Assembly: GCA_963782465.1 (NCBI GenBank)
Contig: CAWAJR010000006.1
Coordinates: forward strand, 186,001-250,000
DNA from: JAODBJ01 sp963782465
GTDB lineage: Bacteria; Actinomycetota; Acidimicrobiia; IMCC26256; PALSA-610
Direction: 5' to 3'
Length of the DNA: 64,000 nt
The notes beneath the pieces are model-generated. The model saw only the letters and a program-made list of their open reading frames with translations. It was not told where the DNA came from and did not search any database. Below are positions 59,332 to 64,000 of the stretch, one piece after another. A program made the translations under genes and the position numbers. Each line of letters begins with the position of its first letter. Within the stretch, counting starts at the first letter, position 1.

Positions 59332-60474
59332 TCACACCGACAGGATCGACACGCCGGCCGTACCCGGCGCACCGTAGAGCTGCGTGTAACCCACCTTCGG
59401 GTTGCCCGGCACCTGCCGGTCGCCGGCCTGGCCGCGCAATTGGCGCACGATCTCGTGGACCTGGCGCAGCCCCGACGCCCCGATGGGTTCACCGTTGGCG
59501 ATGAGACCACCATCGGTGTTCACGGGGCGAGACCCGCCGATCTCGAGTGCACCTTCGGCGACGAGGCGCTCCTGGTCGCCGTCGGCGCAGAAGCCGTTCT
59601 CGGCGAGGTGGATCACTTCGGCGCCGGCGTCGGTGTCCTGGAGTTGGATCACGTCGACGTCTTCCGGCCCGATCCCGGCCATCTCGTAGGCCGCGCGCGA
59701 TGCGTCGACGGTCGGGCCGACCGTTTCCTCGATCGGCAGCCACGGGCTGTGCACTTCGAACGCGCCGAGGCGGCGGGTCCGCACCGTCGTCGCGCGCAGG
59801 TAGACCGGCGTGCCGGTGTAGCGGTGCGCGTCTTCGGCGCGGCACAGGATGACGGCCGCGGCGCCTTCGTCGGGACTGCAGAACATGTACTGCGTGAGCG
59901 GGTGGTTGAGCATCGGCGACGCGAGGATCTCTTCCTCCGACAGCGGCTTGCGGCGGAACGCGTTCTCGTTCAGGGCACCGTTGCGGTAGTTCTTCGCCGC
60001 GACCTTCGCGAGTGTCGGCGCGGTGATGCCGTGGTCGTGCATGTACTTGTTGATCTTCATCCCGAAGAACTTCGTCGTGAGGAACTGGCCCACCTCCCCG
60101 TACCACGATGGGCACGCGTAGAGGCGAGGATCGGCGCTGAACGCGCCCGGGAGGTGCTTGTCCATCCCGACCGCGAGACCGAGCCCGTACTCGCCGAGGC
60201 GGATCGTGTTGGCCGCGAGCGTCAACGCGCTCGCCGCCGTCGCGCACCCGTTGTAGACGTCGGTGAACGGGATACCGGTGAGGCCCATCAGCGCGACGAC
60301 GGCATCGGGATTGTCGATCTCGTAGCTCCCCGCGAAGGCGAACTGGATGTCGCGCCATTCGACGCCGGCATCGGCGAGGGCGCGCCGGATCGCGATCGCG
60401 CCCATCTCGATGCCGGTTACGTCGCCGAACCGGCCGAACGGGTGCAGTCCCACCCCCACGATTGCCACGTCCAT
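59332..60474 (-). CDS. thiolase (lipid-transfer protein type)
   Basis: 380 residues. It has the thiolase N-terminus VAIVGVGLHPFGRF and the active-site loop NGCATAAS with Cys77 at the nucleophile place, and NTDGGLIANGEPIGASG near the C-terminus. Unlike the protein at 45315 it keeps the Cys, so it is a candidate real thiolase, cleaving a 3-ketoacyl-CoA. It is 12 bases after a DUF35 partner gene. Confidence 0.87.
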   Translation of the reverse strand: MDVAIVGVGLHPFGRFGDVTGIEMGAIAIRRALADAGVEWRDIQFAFAGSYEIDNPDAVVALMGLTGIPFTDVYNGCATAASALTLAANTIRLGEYGLGLAVGMDKHLPGAFSADPRLYACPSWYGEVGQFLTTKFFGMKINKYMHDHGITAPTLAKVAAKNYRNGALNENAFRRKPLSEEEILASPMLNHPLTQYMFCSPDEGAAAVILCRAEDAHRYTGTPVYLRATTVRTRRLGAFEVHSPWLPIEETVGPTVDASRAAYEMAGIGPEDVDVIQLQDTDAGAEVIHLAENGFCADGDQERLVAEGALEIGGSRPVNTDGGLIANGEPIGASGLRQVHEIVRQLRGQAGDRQVPGNPKVGYTQLYGAPGTAGVSILSV

Positions 60475-60486
60475 GGTGGTTTCCTC

Positions 60487-60912
60487 TCAGTCGGGAACGG
60501 GCCGGAACGCGAACGTCACGACTTCGTTGCCGTCGGCGTCGGTGCGGAACGGTACGACGACGAGTTCCATCTCCATCCCGATCGCCAGTACGTCGGGGTC
60601 GGCCTCGGTGAGGCGCGTCTCGACCTTCACCTCGCCCGGCAGCTCCACGTAGCCGACGCCGAAGGGGACGAACGCCTTGCCGGTCGGGCCGGCGTACGGC
60701 GGCGACGGCGGGGGGAACTCCTGCGTCGTCCACGCCCACAACCGCCCGCGCCGCGACAGCAGGTGCTCCTCCATCGCGGTCGACGCGCAGCGCGGGCAGG
60801 AGTCCTGCGCCGGGAACGTCACGATGCCGCACGCGGTGCAACGACTCCCGATGAGCCGCGGTTCGTCGGCGGGCCAGGTGAAGATGCCTTCCGCGACGGG
60901 CACTCGGGTCAT
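60487..60912 (-). CDS. DUF35 Zn-ribbon OB-fold protein
   Basis: 141 residues. Zinc ribbon Cys25, Cys28, Cys39 and Cys42 (CTACG and CPRC), then an OB fold (GRLWAWTTQEF, PFGVGYVELPGE). It is a complete protein with normal length, a useful contrast to the shifted copy at 44836. ATG at 60912; partner of the thiolase 12 bases downstream. Confidence 0.88.
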   Translation of the reverse strand: MTRVPVAEGIFTWPADEPRLIGSRCTACGIVTFPAQDSCPRCASTAMEEHLLSRRGRLWAWTTQEFPPPSPPYAGPTGKAFVPFGVGYVELPGEVKVETRLTEADPDVLAIGMEMELVVVPFRTDADGNEVVTFAFRPVPD

Positions 60913-60946
60913 CGTCTCCTCCGTTCGCCGGGTCGGGTGCCCACCG

Positions 60947-62527
60947 TCACGACGGCATCACACGCGCCCGCAATTCGTCCTTGACGACTTTGCCGGTCGC
61001 GTTCACCGGCAGTGCGTCGACGAACTCGACGAAGCGCGGCACCTTGAAGTTCGCCATCTCGCCGCGCGACCACTCGATGATCGCCGCCCGCTCGATCGGC
61101 GGGCCCGCCTGCAGCACGACGAACGCCATGCCGACTTCGCCGAGGCGTTCGTCGGGCACACCGATGACCGCAGCCTGCGCAATACGCGGGTGGCGGAGCA
61201 GGAGGTTCTCGATCTCGGCGGGGTACGCATTGAAGCCACCCACGATGAACATGTCTTTGATCCGCCCGACGATGCGCAGGTAGCCGTCGGCGTCGAACGT
61301 GCCGAGGTCGCCGGTGTGCAACCACCCGGCCGCATCGATCGCGGCGGCCGTCGCGTCGGGATCGTCGAGGTAGCCGCGCATCACGGTTTCGCCGCGCACC
61401 ACCACTTCGCCGGGTTCGCCGACCGCGCGGTCGTGGCCGGCGTCGTCGACCGTCCGGACCTCGAAACCGGCCCAGGGCACGCCGACCGTCGTGGCGATGT
61501 GCTCGAAGTCGTCGCCGGGCTTGCTCCCGGTGACCGTGCCCGCCTCGGTGAGCCCGTAGCCGGTCAGGACGCGCTCGAACGGAAGCTCCTCGCGGACGCG
61601 CCGGATGAGTTCGACGGGGATGTCGGCCGCACCGGTGACCGCGAGCCGCAAGCTCGAAATGTCGTGCTGGGTGACACCGGGATGATCGAGCAGCGACTGG
61701 TAGATCGTCGGCGCACCGGGGAGCACCGTGATGCGTTCCCGCTCGACGATCTCGAGCACCACCGCGGGGTCGAACACGGCGAGCGGGAAGATCGTGGCGC
61801 CCCGCATCAGCGACGCGAGGCAGCCGGCCTTGTACCCGAAGATGTGGAAGAACGGGTTCACGATCAGGTAACGGTCACCCTGGCGCAGGTCGGCCCAATC
61901 GCACCAGTCGAGGTAGGCGCGCAGCGTCTGCCCGTGCGCCATGACGACACCCTTCGGGTTGCCGGTGGTGCCCGACGTGAACACGACATCACTCGGATCG
62001 TCGGGCCCGATCGATGCGATGCGGGCGTCGACGTCGGCGTTGGTTACGCCGTCGCCGAGCGCGAGGAACGCATCCCAGCCGAGTTCGCCGTCGTGCGCGT
62101 CACCCGTGAGCAGCACCGTGTGCTCGAGTGCCGGCAGCGCGATCGCCGCGCCCGCGAGCAACGCCGGGTAGTCGGTGTCGAGGAAGCCGCGTACCGTGAA
62201 GAGGACGCGCGCACCGCTGCGAGCGAGGATGTACGCGGCCTCCGCGCCACGAAATCGCGTGTTGACCGGAACGAGCACGCCGCCCGCGGTCGTCACGCCG
62301 AGCGCGGCGACGATCCACTCCAACCCGTTGGGTGCCCATACCGCGACGCGGTCGCCCCGTTCGGTCCCGCACCCGATCAGCGCGCGGGCGACGTCGGCGA
62401 CGCGCCCCGAGAGCGTCGCGTAGTCGACGCGCCGGTCACCGTCGACGACCGCGCCGGCGCCGTCGAATCGTTTCGCCGCGTCCCTGACCATCGCGGGGAT
62501 CGTCGGCCAGGTGACCTCGCTGCGCAC
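60947..62527 (-). CDS. acyl-CoA synthetase (AMP-dependent ligase, FadD-like)
   Basis: 526 residues. The ATP loop is VVFTSGTTGNPKGV, followed by YGLTEAG, TGDLGTFDADGYL and the terminal NATGKVVKDEL with catalytic Lys. It activates a free acid as acyl-CoA. The GTG at 62527 has GGGGGA 7 bases before; an ATG at 62560 would add 11 residues. A nitrilase remnant lies just upstream. Confidence 0.88.
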   Translation of the reverse strand: MRSEVTWPTIPAMVRDAAKRFDGAGAVVDGDRRVDYATLSGRVADVARALIGCGTERGDRVAVWAPNGLEWIVAALGVTTAGGVLVPVNTRFRGAEAAYILARSGARVLFTVRGFLDTDYPALLAGAAIALPALEHTVLLTGDAHDGELGWDAFLALGDGVTNADVDARIASIGPDDPSDVVFTSGTTGNPKGVVMAHGQTLRAYLDWCDWADLRQGDRYLIVNPFFHIFGYKAGCLASLMRGATIFPLAVFDPAVVLEIVERERITVLPGAPTIYQSLLDHPGVTQHDISSLRLAVTGAADIPVELIRRVREELPFERVLTGYGLTEAGTVTGSKPGDDFEHIATTVGVPWAGFEVRTVDDAGHDRAVGEPGEVVVRGETVMRGYLDDPDATAAAIDAAGWLHTGDLGTFDADGYLRIVGRIKDMFIVGGFNAYPAEIENLLLRHPRIAQAAVIGVPDERLGEVGMAFVVLQAGPPIERAAIIEWSRGEMANFKVPRFVEFVDALPVNATGKVVKDELRARVMPS

Positions 62528-62600
62528 CGTGATCCCCCGGGTACCGATTGAGAACCTCATAAACGTAGTGCGAAGGTCGACCTTCCGGCAACCGGAGATG

Positions 62601-62774
62601 GCGTTTCCGCGCGTACCCCGACAAGGCGCCCTCGCAGAAGTGCGCGACGTCAGCCCCGCGGGCTTTCGCGTCGCGCATGAGGCGCAGCACCCACCGGCGG
62701 TTCTCCGTCGGGTCGGCGCTGACGGGGAACTGGCACGTCGCGATGCGCAGCTGGCGAGCAACGTCCGTACTCAT
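62601..62774 (-). pseudogene. carbon-nitrogen hydrolase (nitrilase family), N-terminal remnant
   Basis: A frame from ATG 62774 reads like the first 58 residues of a nitrilase-family hydrolase: QLRIATCQFPVSADPTENRR, then GADVAHFCEGALSGYA, where the Glu (about 48) matches the catalytic Glu and a Cys replaces the usual Pro. The similarity then stops. Neither the catalytic Lys nor the Cys region is present downstream, so only the 5-prime end of a gene remains. Confidence 0.65.
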
Positions 62775-62879
62775 ACGACCAGTATCGACCCCGTGCTCGC
62801 ACTCGCGCCGACCAGTTCCGAGACCTCAGCGACGTACCGGGAGCGGCACTACATGTTGTGGCGCGAACTTCTTGGCGGC

Positions 62880-63755
62880 TCATTCCGGTATGTCGCCCCG
62901 AAGGGTGATGCGGTGCATTCTCCGGGTGGAGCCGTGGTAGTCGTTGATCGGGTTGTGCATGCTGCAGCGGTTGTCCCACAGGGCCAGCGATCCCGGCTGC
63001 CAGCGGAACCGGCACGTGAACTCGGGCCGCACCGAGTGTTCGAAGAGGAACTGCAGCAACGGCCGGCTCTCGGCCTCGGTCATGCCCGCGAAGCGCGCGG
63101 TGTGCGCGATGTTCACGTACAACGCCTTGCGGCCGGTCTCGGGGTGCGTGCGCACCACGGGGTGCTCTGCCAGGAACTCCGACTCGACGCCGCCACCGCC
63201 GTCGCGGATGCGGTCTTCCCGGGTCTTCGACACGTCGGCCAGCGCCGAACTGTTGACGGCCCGGAGGCCGCCGAGCAGGCGCTGCAGGGCGGGCGACAAC
63301 GCCTCGTACGCGGCGTACATGTTCGCCCACAGCGTGTCGCCACCCGCCGGCGGGACCTCGCGCGCGATCAGCAACGTGGCCATCGGCGGTCGCTCGAGGT
63401 ACACGGTGTCGCTGTGCCAGATACCGCCGAAGTTGACCGTCTCGTTCGGGAGCTTGGCGACCGAGATGATCTCCGGGTACCCGTCGATCCCCTTCACGAA
63501 CGGGTACTCGACCGGTTCCCCGATGCGGCGCGCGAACGCGAGGAATTCCGCCGGCCCGAGCACCTGGTCACGGAAGAAGACGACGAGGTGCTCGAGCCAC
63601 GCGCGCCGGATCTCGGCGACGGTCTCGTCGTCGAGTTCGGCGCCGAGGTCGACGCCGCCGATCTCGGCACCGAGCGCGCCCGCGATCGGCGCCACTGCGA
63701 TGGCGCGGTACGCGTTCGCCGGGGTGCGCCCGGCGGGCGCCGGTCGGTTGGTCAT
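62880..63755 (-). CDS. TauD/TfdA-family Fe(II)/2-oxoglutarate dioxygenase
   Basis: 291 residues. The metal facial triad is His114 and Asp116 in WHSDTVY and a distal His in DYHGSTRRMHR, whose Arg binds 2-oxoglutarate. TfdA/TauD enzymes hydroxylate sulfonates, phenoxyacetates or similar acids. The ATG at 63755 is preferred to a GTG codon before it. Next to two acyl-CoA synthetases, an aromatic- or alkyl-acid substrate is likely. Confidence 0.87.
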   Translation of the reverse strand: MTNRPAPAGRTPANAYRAIAVAPIAGALGAEIGGVDLGAELDDETVAEIRRAWLEHLVVFFRDQVLGPAEFLAFARRIGEPVEYPFVKGIDGYPEIISVAKLPNETVNFGGIWHSDTVYLERPPMATLLIAREVPPAGGDTLWANMYAAYEALSPALQRLLGGLRAVNSSALADVSKTREDRIRDGGGGVESEFLAEHPVVRTHPETGRKALYVNIAHTARFAGMTEAESRPLLQFLFEHSVRPEFTCRFRWQPGSLALWDNRCSMHNPINDYHGSTRRMHRITLRGDIPE

Positions 63756-63774
63756 CACGGTGCCAAACCTTTCG

Positions 63775-64000
63775 TCACGCCGTATCGGTGCGCAACCCCC
63801 GCCGGAGGTCGACCTTGCGGACCTTCCCTGATGCGGTGCGCGGGAACTCGGCGACGACCCGCAGCTCTTCGGGCCACTTCTGCCGGGCGAGACCGGCGCG
63901 CGCGAGTTGTTCGGTGATCTCGGCCAGTTCGATCGACGCCGCGCCCGGGGCGAGCCGGACGACCGCGCAGGCGTGCTCGCCGAGCCGGGCGTCGGGCGCG
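63775..64000 (-). CDS. acyl-CoA synthetase, C-terminal part (5-prime end beyond window)
   Basis: The last 74 codons of a second AMP-dependent ligase, running off the window edge. The end reads FPRTASGKVRKVDLRRG, with the Lys of the adenylation motif. It lies 19 bases from the dioxygenase start and is in the same operon direction. No more can be said without the rest of the gene. Confidence 0.8.
   Translation of the reverse strand, partial: APDARLGEHACAVVRLAPGAASIELAEITEQLARAGLARQKWPEELRVVAEFPRTASGKVRKVDLRRGLRTDTA

Noticed and set aside
1..64000. Integrated phage, plasmid or genomic island
   Set aside because: No integrase, transposase, structural phage gene, att repeat or tRNA was seen; codon style is even throughout.
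1..64000. Polyketide or peptide biosynthesis cluster
   Set aside because: P450s, SDRs, methyltransferases and CoA ligases are present, but no ketosynthase with acyltransferase/carrier domains or peptide synthetase modules.

Overview
The window is a dense, GC-rich, almost wholly protein-coding chromosome segment with GTG and TTG starts, many 4-base ATGA or GTGA gene overlaps and very long antisense ORFs. Gene content fits a free-living actinobacterium of the Acidimicrobiia or mycobacterial type that lives on lipids, steroid-like compounds and xenobiotics: acyl-CoA dehydrogenases, crotonases, CaiB-type CoA transferases, acyl-CoA synthetases, thiolases paired with DUF35 proteins, short-chain dehydrogenases, four cytochromes P450, amidohydrolases and several TetR regulators. 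Acidimicrobiia is an inference from gene content. No rRNA, tRNA, phage, transposase or CRISPR was seen.

Layout. 1-7.9 kb (+): esterase, crotonase, epoxide hydrolase, SDR, orphan molybdenum hydroxylase large subunit, P450, TetR. 7.9-17.9 kb (-): flavin monooxygenase, esterase, D-aminoacylase-type amidohydrolase, VOC protein, amidohydrolase, SDR, aldo-keto reductase, P450, acyl-CoA dehydrogenase. 18.1-24.1 kb: two TetR genes flank a (-) operon of acyl-CoA dehydrogenase, APH-type kinase, crotonase, quinone reductase and an NTF2 remnant. 24.2-32 kb: amidohydrolase, CoA transferase, SDR, a collapsed branched-chain-type ABC transporter and a frameshifted acyl-CoA synthetase. 32.1-37.2 kb (+): crotonase, a tandem double-TetR protein, SDR, P450, SDR. 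37.3-42.6 kb (-): acetyltransferase, two methyltransferases, thioesterase, SDR, amidohydrolase. 42.7-46.5 kb (+): CoA transferase, SDR, DUF35, thiolase-like aldolase. 46.5-56.9 kb: aldehyde dehydrogenase, two acyl-CoA dehydrogenase pairs, P450, crotonase, TetR, lipoprotein esterase. 56.9-64 kb (-): another acyl-CoA dehydrogenase pair, thiolase with DUF35, acyl-CoA synthetase, nitrilase remnant, TfdA-like dioxygenase and a second acyl-CoA synthetase cut by the window edge.

How it works together: substrates are probably opened by esterases, amidohydrolases, P450s, the flavin monooxygenase and the epoxide hydrolase, activated by CoA ligases or CoA transferases, and shortened by beta-oxidation with heteromeric dehydrogenases, crotonases, SDRs and thiolase or aldolase complexes.

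Two signals are not explained by the genes. First, a dispersed 5-prime leader repeat (tandem at 14.3 kb, single at 22.0 kb, 3-prime half at 20.9 kb) supplies the Shine-Dalgarno and start codon of three genes and, in the full copies, an upstream block able to pair with that Shine-Dalgarno. Second, a 14-base dyad, TAACR-N4-YGTCA, occurs at seven intergenic sites near gene starts, two of them flanking the double-TetR gene, suggesting a shared regulon.
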